The notes under the pieces are model-generated. The model worked only from the letters and a program-made list of their open reading frames with translations, ran no database searches and was not told the DNA's origin. From CAZWCE01 sp964632505 (GTDB lineage: Bacteria > Planctomycetota > Planctomycetia > Pirellulales > Thermoguttaceae), in contig CAZWCE010000007.1 in assembly GCA_964632505.1 (NCBI GenBank), positions 165,007-229,006 of the forward strand: a DNA stretch of 64,000 nucleotides. Direction: 5' to 3'. Position numbers and translations under genes: made by a program. Shown piece by piece: positions 9,550-18,657 of this stretch (within the stretch, counting starts at the first letter, position 1; every line of letters begins with the position of its first letter).

Positions 9550-10200
9550 ATGGCGGAAACGGAAACATTAGCAGTGGAAAATCGCCAGAAGTGCGGCAAA
9601 CGGAACAATCGCCGACTTCGAGCCCAGGGGCACATCCCGGCTGTCTTGTACGGACACGGCAAGGAAAACATCAATCTGTCGATTCCTTTCGAATCGCTGG
9701 ATGCCACACTCCGACACGGCAACCGTTTCGTGCAGCTCACCGGCGCGGTCAAAGAGAAGGCCTTCCTCACCGAGTGCGTCTGGGACACGTGGGGGCAGCA
9801 TGTCCTTCACGTCGACCTGGCTCGGGTCAGCGAACATGAAAAAATCACCCTCTCCGTGCCGATCGAACTCCGCGGCGAAGCCCCCGGTACCAAGGAAGGC
9901 GGCACCGTCGACCAAGTCGTCCACGAGGTGGAAGTGGAATGCGAAGCGGGGGACATCCCGGAAAACCTGGTCGTGAATATCAACAATCTGGAGCTGAACG
10001 AATCGATCAGCATCGAAGACCTCGAGGATGTTCCCAAGGGAGTGAAGATCCTGGAGGATCCGGCCACCTCGATCGTCCACTGCCAGATCCCGATGGAAAT
10101 GCCCGAAGAGGGCGAGGAAGAGGAAGTTTCGACCGAAGAACCGGAAGTCATCGGTCGCAAGTCGGACGAAGAAGAGGGCGAAGAATCCGCCGAAGAATGA
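9550..10200 (+). CDS. rplY: 50S ribosomal protein L25/general stress protein Ctc
   Basis: 216 residues, the long CTC form that binds 5S rRNA. The N-terminal L25 domain (QKCGKRNNRRLRAQGHIPAVLYGHGKE) is followed by the TL5-type beta domain (VSVPIELRG-like, then EVECEAGDIPENLVVNI). The C-terminus is a tail of about 35 residues dominated by Glu. The ATG at 9550 is preferred over an in-frame GTG 54 bases upstream because it gives the family's N-terminus and has AAAGGG 8 bases upstream. It lies immediately before pth, the usual order rplY-pth. Confidence 0.95.
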   Translation: MAETETLAVENRQKCGKRNNRRLRAQGHIPAVLYGHGKENINLSIPFESLDATLRHGNRFVQLTGAVKEKAFLTECVWDTWGQHVLHVDLARVSEHEKITLSVPIELRGEAPGTKEGGTVDQVVHEVEVECEAGDIPENLVVNINNLELNESISIEDLEDVPKGVKILEDPATSIVHCQIPMEMPEEGEEEEVSTEEPEVIGRKSDEEEGEESAEE

Positions 10201-10313
10201 GGTTCGCCCATGCGAGCGAACGGTGGATTATTCCGACCGCGATCCTTTTCGCCCGTCGATGTGGAACGTGAAACTTGCCCGTCTCGTTGATGAGGCAACG
10301 AGAGGAAACGATC

Positions 10314-10318
10314 GGGAG
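10314..10318 (+). promoter_or_regulatory. Strong Shine-Dalgarno 5 bases before an upstream in-frame ATG of pth
   Basis: GGGAG stands 5 bases before ATG 10324, which is in frame with pth and would add 29 residues. The conserved pth start at 10411 has only a distant GAGGA. This is the best argument for a longer Pth. Confidence 0.5.
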
Positions 10319-10410
10319 AGTGAATGTTTCATTGTTGGTTGGATGCCGTCAAACGACAGTTGGCGAAATCGACTCCCCGGAACTTCGGCGACGAGGAAGA
10401 CGGTGCCCCG

Positions 10411-10986
10411 ATGAAACTGGTCGCAGGACTAGGCAACCCCGGTACGAAGTACCGGCAGACACGCCATAACATCGGGTTCATGGTACTTCGGGAATTGGCG
10501 AACCGACACAATGGGCAAAAGCCCAAAAAGCGATTCCACGGCGAAACCCTAGAGATCAACGTACGACAGCAGCGGCTGCTCCTGCTCAGCCCGACGACCT
10601 TCATGAATCGGAGTGGGCAAAGCGTCGCGGCGGCGATGCATTATTATCGGTTGCCGATGGACGATCTCTTGGTCGTCTGCGATGATTTGAATCTCCCCGT
10701 GAATCGACTGCGGCTGAAAGGGTCTGGAAGCAGCGGCGGACAAAAAGGAATTCGGGATATCATCCGCGCCCTCGACGGTGAAGATTTCCCGCGATTGCGT
10801 ATCGGCATCGGAAGACCGCCGGAAGGAAGCGATCCGGCCCATTACGTGCTGAGCCGGTTCCCCAAAAAGGAGTGGCCCGACGTCGAAGCAACCGTGATAC
10901 GGGCTGCCGAAGCGGTTGAATGCTGGGCCGTCGAGGGAGTCGAGGAAACGATGAATCGGTTCAACGGCCCCGCCGTTTCCGGATAG
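10411..10986 (+). CDS. pth: Peptidyl-tRNA hydrolase
   Basis: 191 residues from ATG 10411. Recycles peptidyl-tRNA released from stalled ribosomes. The start motif VAGLGNPGTKYRQTRHNIGF contains the substrate Asn and the catalytic His; TTFMNRSG, the catalytic Asp in CDDLNLP and the GSSGGQKGIRDI loop all follow in order. The conserved N-terminus is at 10411, but an upstream in-frame ATG at 10324 has a much better Shine-Dalgarno and would give a 29-residue N-terminal extension (220 residues), so the true start is open. It follows rplY by about 120-210 bases. Two tandem 18-base repeats begin at the last base of its stop codon. Confidence 0.95.
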   Translation: MKLVAGLGNPGTKYRQTRHNIGFMVLRELANRHNGQKPKKRFHGETLEINVRQQRLLLLSPTTFMNRSGQSVAAAMHYYRLPMDDLLVVCDDLNLPVNRLRLKGSGSSGGQKGIRDIIRALDGEDFPRLRIGIGRPPEGSDPAHYVLSRFPKKEWPDVEATVIRAAEAVECWAVEGVEETMNRFNGPAVSG

Positions 10987-11021
10987 AAGACCGTGCTTCC
11001 GGCGAAGACCGTGCTTCCGGC
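10986..11021 (+). repeat. Two tandem copies of an 18-base repeat
   Basis: The unit gaagaccgtgcttccggc occurs twice without mismatch, starting at the last base of the pth stop codon. It looks like a recent local duplication; a partial third unit (gaag) follows. Confidence 0.9.
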
Positions 11022-11184
11022 GAAGGGAAAAAAAAGGGCCGCCATCGTCCCCCTTCGCGGCGGCGCGCGTGACATTATTGATCAATCGATGGAATACAAG
11101 TCGATGGAAAAGGGGAAGGAAGTCCACCGGAAGGAGACGCTTCATCCGGCAAGGCCCTACCCCGCGACACATCCCAGTTGAGTT

Positions 11185-11194
11185 GGAGGAGAGG
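11185..11194 (+). promoter_or_regulatory. Shine-Dalgarno that fixes the TTG start of rpsF
   Basis: GGAGGAGAGG ends 4 bases before TTG 11199. The in-frame TTG at 11178 lies upstream of this site and cannot use it. Confidence 0.8.
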
Positions 11195-11198
11195 TATT

Positions 11199-11609
11199 TT
11201 GGCTGTCAACTCTTATGAAGGCATGTACATTTTCGATTCCGGCGTTTACAACCGGAATCCGAACGAAGTTTCCGGGCGAATCAACAAGATGATCGAGGAC
11301 GCCGGCGGCGAAGTCTTGGTGAGCCGACTCTGGGAGGAGCGGCGACTCGCCTACCCCATCCAGGGACAACGCCGCGGAACCTACTGGCTGACCTATTTCA
11401 AAATCGATTCCGAGAAGTTGGCACATTTGAACCGCCAGAGCCAGCTCAACGGCAACATCCTTCGCTTTCTCTACCTGAAGATAGATGCCCGGTTGATCGA
11501 TACACTGGTGGAACACGCCAAAATGGGGCAATCGAAACCGGAAACATCTGAAAAGATCGAGGAATCCGAGTCGAGCGACTCCGAGGAAAGCCAGAAGGCC
11601 TCCTCCTGA
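11199..11609 (+). CDS. rpsF: 30S ribosomal protein S6
   Basis: 136 residues from a TTG start. Binds 16S rRNA in the platform of the small subunit, normally with S18. The sequence NSYEGMYIFDSGVYNRN, GGEVLVSRLWEERRLAYPI and GTYWLTYFKID covers the ferredoxin-like S6 fold; the C-terminus is a Ser/Glu-rich tail of about 25 residues. The start is chosen because GGAGGAGAGG directly precedes TTG 11199. It leads the rpsF-ssb-rplI-dnaB block. rpsR (S18), usually between ssb and rplI, is missing here. Confidence 0.95.
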   Translation: MAVNSYEGMYIFDSGVYNRNPNEVSGRINKMIEDAGGEVLVSRLWEERRLAYPIQGQRRGTYWLTYFKIDSEKLAHLNRQSQLNGNILRFLYLKIDARLIDTLVEHAKMGQSKPETSEKIEESESSDSEESQKASS

Positions 11610-11682
11610 GTTCGTCTTCCGCTCGAGGCCACGACTCGAATCCGCTTGAATTTTCCGCCGTTTTTTTCACCGGGAGTACCTC

Positions 11683-12162
11683 ATGGCCAGTTATAACCGT
11701 GTCGTCCTTGTCGGAAACCTGACTCGGGATCCCGAATTGCGATACACGCCCAGCGGAACCGCTGTGAGCGATATCGGCCTGGCGGTGAACGATCGCCGAC
11801 GCAACGCAAGCGGTGAATGGGTCGACGAAACCACTTTCGTCGACATCACCCTCTGGAGTCGGACCGCGGAGGTCGCTTCGGAGTACCTTGCCAAGGGATC
11901 GCCGGTGCTCATAGAAGGACGGCTGAAGCTCGATTCCTGGGAAAATAATGAAGGGCAGAAACGCACCAAGCTCAAAGTGATCGGCGAACGCATGCAGATG
12001 CTCGGAGGACGCGGCGGTGGAGGAGGAGGAGGAAGCCCCTCTTCCGGCGGAAGACCGTCGTCGACATCCAATGCGGGCCCTTCCGGTCCGACAGGCAATC
12101 GCGGCCAAGGAGGGGACGAATACTCCCAGGCCCCACCCCCTGATGACGACATCCCTTTCTGA
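11683..12162 (+). CDS. ssb: Single-stranded DNA-binding protein
   Basis: 159 residues. Coats single-stranded DNA in replication and repair. OB-fold residues 1-110 start with NRVVLVGNLTRDPELRYTPSG; a Gly-rich linker and Ser/Pro/Gln-rich stretch follow; the acidic tip DDDIPF that recruits partner proteins is intact at the C-terminus. GGGAG lies 8 bases before the ATG. It is 73 bases after rpsF, the usual order, and probably cotranscribed with it. Confidence 0.97.
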   Translation: MASYNRVVLVGNLTRDPELRYTPSGTAVSDIGLAVNDRRRNASGEWVDETTFVDITLWSRTAEVASEYLAKGSPVLIEGRLKLDSWENNEGQKRTKLKVIGERMQMLGGRGGGGGGGSPSSGGRPSSTSNAGPSGPTGNRGQGGDEYSQAPPPDDDIPF

Positions 12163-12338
12163 CGTCTCGATTGCCCGAAAACACGGGGGTGCCGTCCAAG
12201 CCCTTACTGATCCGGATGGCATCCAGCCTGGTTTCATGAAAGAATCCGCCGGAATCCCCCAAAAAACATCATCACGCAAACATCGCGAACATTCGACATC
12301 CCCAACTGTCCGCTTCATCAAGCTTATCAGGGTGAATC

Positions 12339-12884
12339 ATGGCAACGACAAAAAAGAAGAAACTCAAACGAAATCCTTTTCGGCGGCAATCCTTGCCCAA
12401 GGGACCTCACGGCGGTATCGAACTATTGCTGATCCAGACGGTCGATCCGCTGGGAAAACAGGGCGATGTCGTCGAAGTGAAGCCCGGCTATGCGAATAAC
12501 TACCTCATCCCGCAGGGGTTGGCGACCGTCGCGACCGAGCATCACAAGCGCATGGTCGATAAGCATCGAGCGAAACTGCTGGAGATCCAAAAGCAACGGC
12601 TCAAGGGACTCCAGTCGACGGCCGACCATCTCCGCGAGGTCAGCGTCTCGATCGAAGCGAACGCCAACGAGGAAGGCCATCTCTATGGATCGGTCGGTCC
12701 GGAAGAAATCGCCCGGGCTTTGAAGTCGGAGAACATCGATCTCTCCCCCGATCAGATTCGACTCGAAGGACCGCTGAAGGAGCTGGGGCTCTACACGATC
12801 CGCGTCTATCTGGGGCACGACATCGATAGCGAAATCAAGGTCTGGGTCGTCCCCCAAGTGGGCGACGACGAACCCGCCAAATAA
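12339..12884 (+). CDS. rplI: 50S ribosomal protein L9 with basic N-terminal extension
   Basis: 181 residues. L9 binds domain V of 23S rRNA near the L1 stalk through its N-terminal domain. The canonical start is found only at residue 27 onward (IELLLIQTVDPLGKQGDVVEVKPGYANNYLIP), preceded by about 26 residues rich in Lys and Arg. No Met or good alternative start lies between, and AGGGTG precedes ATG 12339, so the extension seems real. The connecting helix and C-terminal domain (YGSVGPEEIARAL) are complete. A strong terminator follows at 12983-13013. Confidence 0.95.
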   Translation: MATTKKKKLKRNPFRRQSLPKGPHGGIELLLIQTVDPLGKQGDVVEVKPGYANNYLIPQGLATVATEHHKRMVDKHRAKLLEIQKQRLKGLQSTADHLREVSVSIEANANEEGHLYGSVGPEEIARALKSENIDLSPDQIRLEGPLKELGLYTIRVYLGHDIDSEIKVWVVPQVGDDEPAK

Positions 12885-12982
12885 TCTCCGAGGAGCATGC
12901 TTCCGAGGGTGTGCTTCGCCCCCTGAAAACGTGGGTGGACAAACGCCCCGTGTTGATTCTTGCCCCTGCTCCGGTCACAATC

Positions 12983-13013
12983 AGGTGCGTTCCTTCCCGA
13001 ACGCACCTTTTTT
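12983..13013 (+). terminator. Intrinsic terminator after rplI
   Basis: A perfect 10-bp stem (aggtgcgttc with gaacgcacct, 12983-12992 and 12999-13008), 6-base loop, then six T. It separates rplI from dnaB, so dnaB likely has its own promoter or depends on read-through. Confidence 0.92.
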
Positions 13014-13106
13014 CTTCTCTACGCAAGGACGTGAACTTTTCTACACCTCCCTGCTGAGCCTTGGTCTTTTTTCGTTTTCGATGCTATCTCCGGAAAGGAT
13101 GACGGT

Positions 13107-14540
13107 ATGGCAACCAGCGATCGGCCTGCCCGCCCCAAAGCCGCGACCGCGGCCAACCTGGATCTCTTCGACCGACTTCCTCCCCACAACGCCGAGGCCG
13201 AGGCGGGAGTGGTCGGAGCCATTCTCCTGAATCCCCTGGTCTGCGATGAGGTCGCCACCATTCTGCGACCGGAAGACTTCTATTCGAACGCGAATCGCAA
13301 ACTCTTCGAAAACATGATGGAGATGCACAGCGCCGGTCGCAGCATCGATCTTACCTTACTCGTCGAGCAACTTCGCCGGTCGGGCGATTTCGAGGAAATC
13401 GGCGGGGAAAGCTACCTGGCGGAACTGATGGGATCCGTCCAGGTGACCGCCCACGCGATGCATTACGCCGAAATCGTGCGCGACAAGGCGGTCCTCAGAG
13501 AACTCATCCAAACAAGTTCTTCGATTCTCCATGACTCCTACGATCCCGAGCTTCAACCCCGCGACTTGATCAGCAAGGCGGAGGAGCGCATCTTCGCCAT
13601 CAACGACAGTCGGAACAACAACCAATGCTGCTCGATGCACGAAGTGCTGATCGACACATTCAAGGCAATCGACGCGCGGCTCGAACACGGCGCCGCCGAC
13701 GGCGTGCTGAGCGGGTTCTCGAAGATTGATGAGATGACCGGCGGATTACACGGTTCCGAGTTGGTCATACTTGCCGCGCGGCCGAGCATGGGCAAAACGG
13801 CGTTTGCGCTGAACATTGCCGACCATGTCGCGGTCGATCAGGCAAAACCGACGCTGCTGGTGAGTCTTGAGATGTCGAAAATGGAGTTGGCCCAACGCAT
13901 GCTCTGCGCCCGGGGAAAAATCGACGGCAGCAAGCTCCGCTCCGGTTACATGGCCGGTTCCGAACGTCAGTCGCTGGTGAAGGCTTCCGCGGAATTGGGC
14001 AAGGCACCGCTTTTCATCGATGATTCGCCCAGCCGAACCGTCACGGAGATCGGTGCTGTCGCCCGACGACTAAAACGGAGCGAGGACCTCGGGTTGATCG
14101 TGATCGACTACATCGGTCTGATCGAACCGGAAAATCCGCTCGACTCCCGCCAAGAACAGGTCGCCAAAATGGCTCGTCGTTTGAAAGGGCTCGCCCGGGA
14201 GCTCGAAGTTCCGATCCTCACCCTGGCCCAGCTCAATCGGCAAACGGAAGCGGCCAAGGACAACCGACCGAGCCTGAGCCACCTCCGTGAATCGGGGGCC
14301 ATCGAACAGGATGCCGACGTGGTCATGTTCGTGCACCGCGAGGAGTATTATCATTCTCCGGAGGAAGCGGAAGATTTGGGGATCGTCGGCCAGGCGAAGA
14401 TCATCATCGCCAAGCAGCGAAACGGACCGATCGGCGACGTCAAACTGTACTGGATGAAGCAGTACACGAAGTTCGCCGAATACACGGAACAAGATGAGTA
14501 CGACGAATTCACCGAGTTCCAGTCTCCCGACGAATTCTAG
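13107..14540 (+). CDS. dnaB: Replicative DNA helicase DnaB
   Basis: 477 residues. Hexameric 5'-3' helicase of the replication fork. The N-terminal domain begins LPPHNAEAEAGVVGAILLNP; the RecA-like domain has Walker A ARPSMGKT near residue 223, the LVSLEMS segment, Walker B IVIDYIGLI near 331, and the SHLRESGAIEQDADVVMFVHR motif near 390. No intein is present. AAGGATGACGG precedes the ATG. It closes the rpsF-ssb-rplI-dnaB block but is separated by a terminator. The C-terminus is acidic. Confidence 0.97.
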   Translation: MATSDRPARPKAATAANLDLFDRLPPHNAEAEAGVVGAILLNPLVCDEVATILRPEDFYSNANRKLFENMMEMHSAGRSIDLTLLVEQLRRSGDFEEIGGESYLAELMGSVQVTAHAMHYAEIVRDKAVLRELIQTSSSILHDSYDPELQPRDLISKAEERIFAINDSRNNNQCCSMHEVLIDTFKAIDARLEHGAADGVLSGFSKIDEMTGGLHGSELVILAARPSMGKTAFALNIADHVAVDQAKPTLLVSLEMSKMELAQRMLCARGKIDGSKLRSGYMAGSERQSLVKASAELGKAPLFIDDSPSRTVTEIGAVARRLKRSEDLGLIVIDYIGLIEPENPLDSRQEQVAKMARRLKGLARELEVPILTLAQLNRQTEAAKDNRPSLSHLRESGAIEQDADVVMFVHREEYYHSPEEAEDLGIVGQAKIIIAKQRNGPIGDVKLYWMKQYTKFAEYTEQDEYDEFTEFQSPDEF

Positions 14541-14849
14541 CGACGCCCCAGGCTCTCCATCCTCTCTATTTTTCTTTGGCGACGAATTCATCATGACGGA
14601 ATTCGCCGCTATCTTTCTGTATTGACGGTTCCGGGATTTCCTTTCTCCTACCGGAAACCGTTTTCGAGGCGGGCATCTCGGAACTGCCAAATTTTTTTTG
14701 TGATTCGCCTTGTCGAGCGTCTTTTTTTTCAGTAACCTTCGGCGACGCTTCTGATTCGGCGCCTCGTCCGAGGGGTAATCGACGCCTATTCTCGGCGGCG
14801 CGAATGTTTCGCTTCAAAATCAAGGCTTTTTCCACGTAAGAATGTCCCT
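14541..14849. other. 309-base intergenic region between dnaB and bamA
   Basis: Contains the candidate dnaB terminator at 14625-14664, an imperfect GGCG-GAATTC hairpin near 14578-14605 and two T-tracts at about 14692-14700 and 14722-14729. The bamA promoter must be in the 3' half; none could be assigned. Confidence 0.5.
14625..14664 (+). terminator. Possible terminator after dnaB
   Basis: ACGGTTCCGG pairs with CCGGAAACCGT with a one-base bulge, loop of 16 bases, followed by only four T. Weaker than the other terminators in the window. Confidence 0.45.
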
Positions 14850-17800
14850 ATGAACCTATCTCCTCTCCGGCACGATATAAGCAAGAAAACATCCCCGAGC
14901 CGCCGTTTACTTCCATCGGTTCCCGTCCCCCTGTTTTCTCTGCTTGCGATCATTCTTTTCGCTTGGAATGTCCTCGGACAAACGGCACCACCTCGTTCCG
15001 CCGAGGCCCCGCAAGCGTTCGAGCCATCCGGAACCGGTGCATTCGCGCCCGGTGAATCCCCTGATCTAAACCGTAGCGTAAAAGCGGCCTCCCCGGCGAG
15101 CGTCTCCGAAGTATCGGATGATGAATCGTTCACCGACCGCCGGACCGGCGGAACGGCCACCTATCGCCGGAACCCTCCGGAGCCGATCGGGAAAAAACCC
15201 GAATCTTCTCCTGAAGGACGACGGGTCGCCCAGGCAAATGACCGGAATATTCGATCCTTCGACTCCGCTCCGGCTGAACCGTCCCCGAAACCTACGAATG
15301 AGCAGGATCTCGTCCTGGATGTCCGCATCCACGGCAACGGCGAGATTCCACTCGATAAGATCCGTTCGCGGATCAAGACGCGTCCCAATCGGCCCTTCGA
15401 TCTCGATACGATCAATGAGGACAAGCGGAGTCTGAACCAGACCGGCTGGTTCGTCGACGTCAAACCGATGACCCGAAAAGTCCCCGGGGGAAGGATCGTC
15501 GTTTTCGAACTCATCGAAAGGCCGCTCTTGCACGCGATCCGTTTCGTAGGCAACAAAATCGTCACCAAGAGCGCCCTGCTACGGGAAGCGAATCTGGAAA
15601 GGGGCGACGCACTCGATCCGATCGCCATCCGGCAGGCGAAGGAACGGATGATCGACTTCTACCACAAGAAGGGATTCCATCAGGTCCATATCGAAATCCT
15701 TTCCGGGGATCGGGCTACCGATCGGGCAGCCGTTTTCCTCATCGACGAGGGCGACAAGAAACGAGTATTGCGCACCACCTTCGAAGGAAACACCATCGTC
15801 AGCGACGCCCGCTTGCGAACTCAGATTTCGACTAAGCCGGGTTTCCTGTGGTATCTCTTCGGGGACTTTCGCCGCGAGACGCTCGATAAGGATGTCGAAA
15901 AACTGACGGCCTATTACCGGAAGCTCGGGTATTTCCAGGCCACCATCGGTCGGGAGTTCGTCGAGACCTCCGGATACACCGGGCTGGGCACCAACAACGC
16001 CTGGGTCACCGTGAAGTTCATCATCAACGAGGGACCGCGATACAAAGTGCGGGACATCAAGTTTCTCGGCAACGACGTTTTCACGCCAGAAGAGTTCCTC
16101 GAAGAGATGACCATCGGCGACGAAGAGTATTTCAACCAGGATGCCCTCACCCGCGATGTGAACAAGATCCGTTCGCTGTACGGGGCCAAGGGGTATATCT
16201 TTGCCGATGTGAAGGCCCAACCGCGGTTTCGGGAACAGCCGGGTTCGCTCGATCTGGTTTTCCAGATCACCGAGGGAAAACGCGGAATGGTTCGCGATAT
16301 CAAGGTGGAGTTCGTCGGCAACGACAACCCGCACACCAAAACCTCGACGGTGCTCAATCGCATCGGATTCAAACCCGGCGACATTCTCGATGTGAACGAG
16401 GTCAAGGCTTCCGAACGACGCTTGAAGGCTTCTCAGCTTTTCAACAGTAGTCCGGCGACCGGGCAGGTTCCGCAAATCGTTTACACTCCGTCCGACGAGG
16501 CCGACGCCGGGGCGGTCGTGAAAGCCCAAAAGGGCGAAGATCATCCAGAGCGAGAAGAAGTGGCCGAGCAGCCCGACTCGCCTCCGGTCATTCGCGGGCA
16601 GAAGCCCTCCTCAGCGATCTCCCCTCCGCCGAAAAAACACGTTCCCAGGATAACGGAGCCACCTCGAACGCCTCACGGGCAACCGACTTCGGAAGGAATC
16701 TACCGCGGTCAATCACCGAATCCACTCCCCTCGTCCGGGACGAATGATCCTCTTCAGTGGCAACCGCCGGTCGGCCGCCCGCCGAACTTGTCACGTCCGA
16801 GAACATCGACGCCGAACACCTCGGGAGCGATTCATCGAGGTGTCTTTCATGATGAGCGGCACGATTCCGTCGGAGTCGCCAATACCGCCGATTATACGGC
16901 CCCGCCTTCGAGCAGGAATCCGAATCCTCCCCGAAAGCCGGTCATTCCGGCGGCATTCGACTCCAATCGCCCCCTCGACGGCACCACTTCGACCGGAGTC
17001 CAGATTCAACCGAGACGGGAGATCCCGACCGACGGCCGCAGCATCCCCACGATTCCGGAAGCGACCACGTACCAAAGTGGTCAATTGGGAGGCAGCAGCA
17101 CGTTTCCGCAAAGAAATGCCTCAAGCTTTTCGAGACCGTCGCCCACCTCGACGCGGCCACCGACGGTCGTCGGCGCCACCCCCTATCGTCGCGAAACCGA
17201 AAACGAGAATCCAGCCGCGGGGCGGCCGTCGACGTCCTCGTTCGCTCCATCATCTTCGGATGCAAGGCCGGTCGGTGCGTCTCCTCCCGCTTCAAACCAA
17301 CGGAGCGTTTCGCCGCAAATGCCGTCCCCCCAATCGTCGCCGAATCCCACCACCACCTTGCCGCCGGCCGCGCCGAAAATGCCGCCTCCCCGAGGCACTT
17401 ATTCGTTGGCTCAGCGTCCGGGAGGAGGTTACGCGCGACCCTATCCCGGCGGTGCGGCCCCGATGCTGCCCGATGCCGTGATGCCCGGCGGAGGAGGCAT
17501 CGATCAGGATGTGATCCCGAAGTCCGGGAGCGGAGATCGGGTCGACGACATCATTCCCATCGATACGACGGTTCGCGTGCAAGAGGGACAGACCGGGCAG
17601 GTCATGCTCAGTGCGGGTGTCAACTCCGATGCCGGTCTCATGGGACGATTCATTCTGGAAGAGAAGAATTTCGATATCACTCGGCTTCCCAACCCCTTCT
17701 TCAGCCTCGATGGGTGGAAGAACGCATTTCGGGGCGACGGCCAACGGTTTCGTCTCGAAGCCAGCCCGGGAACTCAAGTCCAACAGTATTCGGCTTCGTT

Positions 17801-18629
17801 CACCGAACCCTATCTGCTCGATTCGAACATCTCGCTCAAGCTGAGCGGATATTACTATTCTCGTTTCTACCGTGAATGGGACGAGGAACGCGTCGGCGGG
17901 CGTGTCGGTCTCGGATACCAGTGGACCAAGGACCTGACCAGTACCGTCTTTTTCAACGGGGCAAAGGTCGAACTGTTCGACCCGATCATTCCAACCCCTC
18001 CCGATCTCCTCTCCGCACTGGATGAATCGGCCATGTACGGCTTCGGTGCCGAAGTCGTGCACGATACCCGCGACAACCAGTTCCTCGCCACCGAAGGTCA
18101 TCTCTTCAGCGTGAGCCTGGAACAAGTCATCGGCACGTACAATTATCCCCGGGCGAATCTCGATTTACGGAAGTATTTCATGCTGCGTGAACGGCCCGAT
18201 TCTTCCGGTCGTTGGGTGCTCGGATTCCGCGGAGCGATGGGGGTCACCGCCGACAACACTCCCATCTACGAACGATATTACGCCGGCGGCTTCTCATCCA
18301 TTCGCGGCTTCAACTACCGGGGGATCTCTCCTCGATGGCACGGGGTCGCCGTGGGCGGCAATTTCGAAATGTACGCCTCCACCGAACTGCTCTTCCCCAT
18401 CACTGCCGACGACAACATCCGCGGCGTCGCTTTCGTCGATACGGGGACCGTCGAATCGTCGATCGACAGTTGGGAAGAAACCTACCGAGTGGCTCCAGGT
18501 TTCGGTCTCCGGGTGACGATCCCGATGATGGGACCGGCCCCGATCGCCCTCGATTTCGCCTTCCCCGTCTCCAGCGACCCGATGGACGAGGAAGAGATCT
18601 TCAGTTTCTACGTCGGATTCATGCGATAG
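14850..18629 (+). CDS. bamA: Outer-membrane protein assembly factor BamA with large disordered linker
   Basis: 1259 residues, far longer than the usual 800 or so. Inserts beta-barrel proteins into the outer membrane. Order: signal peptide (hydrophobic stretch about residues 28-43, ending VLGQ), a Ser/Pro-rich region, five POTRA domains at about 153-540 (IHGNGEIPLDKI, RFVGNKIVTKSAL, TFEGNTIVSDARL, IKFLGNDVFTPEEF, VEFVGNDNPHTKTS), then about 360 residues of Pro, Ser, Thr and Arg without predicted fold, then the 16-strand barrel from about 915 with the loop-6 motif IRGF near 1150. ATG 14850 is chosen because the ATG at 14842 is closed by a stop. No skp or lpxD follows. The linker position, between the last POTRA and the barrel, is unusual. 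Confidence 0.92.
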   Translation: MNLSPLRHDISKKTSPSRRLLPSVPVPLFSLLAIILFAWNVLGQTAPPRSAEAPQAFEPSGTGAFAPGESPDLNRSVKAASPASVSEVSDDESFTDRRTGGTATYRRNPPEPIGKKPESSPEGRRVAQANDRNIRSFDSAPAEPSPKPTNEQDLVLDVRIHGNGEIPLDKIRSRIKTRPNRPFDLDTINEDKRSLNQTGWFVDVKPMTRKVPGGRIVVFELIERPLLHAIRFVGNKIVTKSALLREANLERGDALDPIAIRQAKERMIDFYHKKGFHQVHIEILSGDRATDRAAVFLIDEGDKKRVLRTTFEGNTIVSDARLRTQISTKPGFLWYLFGDFRRETLDKDVEKLTAYYRKLGYFQATIGREFVETSGYTGLGTNNAWVTVKFIINEGPRYKVRDIKFLGNDVFTPEEFLEEMTIGDEEYFNQDALTRDVNKIRSLYGAKGYIFADVKAQPRFREQPGSLDLVFQITEGKRGMVRDIKVEFVGNDNPHTKTSTVLNRIGFKPGDILDVNEVKASERRLKASQLFNSSPATGQVPQIVYTPSDEADAGAVVKAQKGEDHPEREEVAEQPDSPPVIRGQKPSSAISPPPKKHVPRITEPPRTPHGQPTSEGIYRGQSPNPLPSSGTNDPLQWQPPVGRPPNLSRPRTSTPNTSGAIHRGVFHDERHDSVGVANTADYTAPPSSRNPNPPRKPVIPAAFDSNRPLDGTTSTGVQIQPRREIPTDGRSIPTIPEATTYQSGQLGGSSTFPQRNASSFSRPSPTSTRPPTVVGATPYRRETENENPAAGRPSTSSFAPSSSDARPVGASPPASNQRSVSPQMPSPQSSPNPTTTLPPAAPKMPPPRGTYSLAQRPGGGYARPYPGGAAPMLPDAVMPGGGGIDQDVIPKSGSGDRVDDIIPIDTTVRVQEGQTGQVMLSAGVNSDAGLMGRFILEEKNFDITRLPNPFFSLDGWKNAFRGDGQRFRLEASPGTQVQQYSASFTEPYLLDSNISLKLSGYYYSRFYREWDEERVGGRVGLGYQWTKDLTSTVFFNGAKVELFDPIIPTPPDLLSALDESAMYGFGAEVVHDTRDNQFLATEGHLFSVSLEQVIGTYNYPRANLDLRKYFMLRERPDSSGRWVLGFRGAMGVTADNTPIYERYYAGGFSSIRGFNYRGISPRWHGVAVGGNFEMYASTELLFPITADDNIRGVAFVDTGTVESSIDSWEETYRVAPGFGLRVTIPMMGPAPIALDFAFPVSSDPMDEEEIFSFYVGFMR

Positions 18630-18657
18630 GCCCTTGCCGTGACCTTTTATCTCGATT

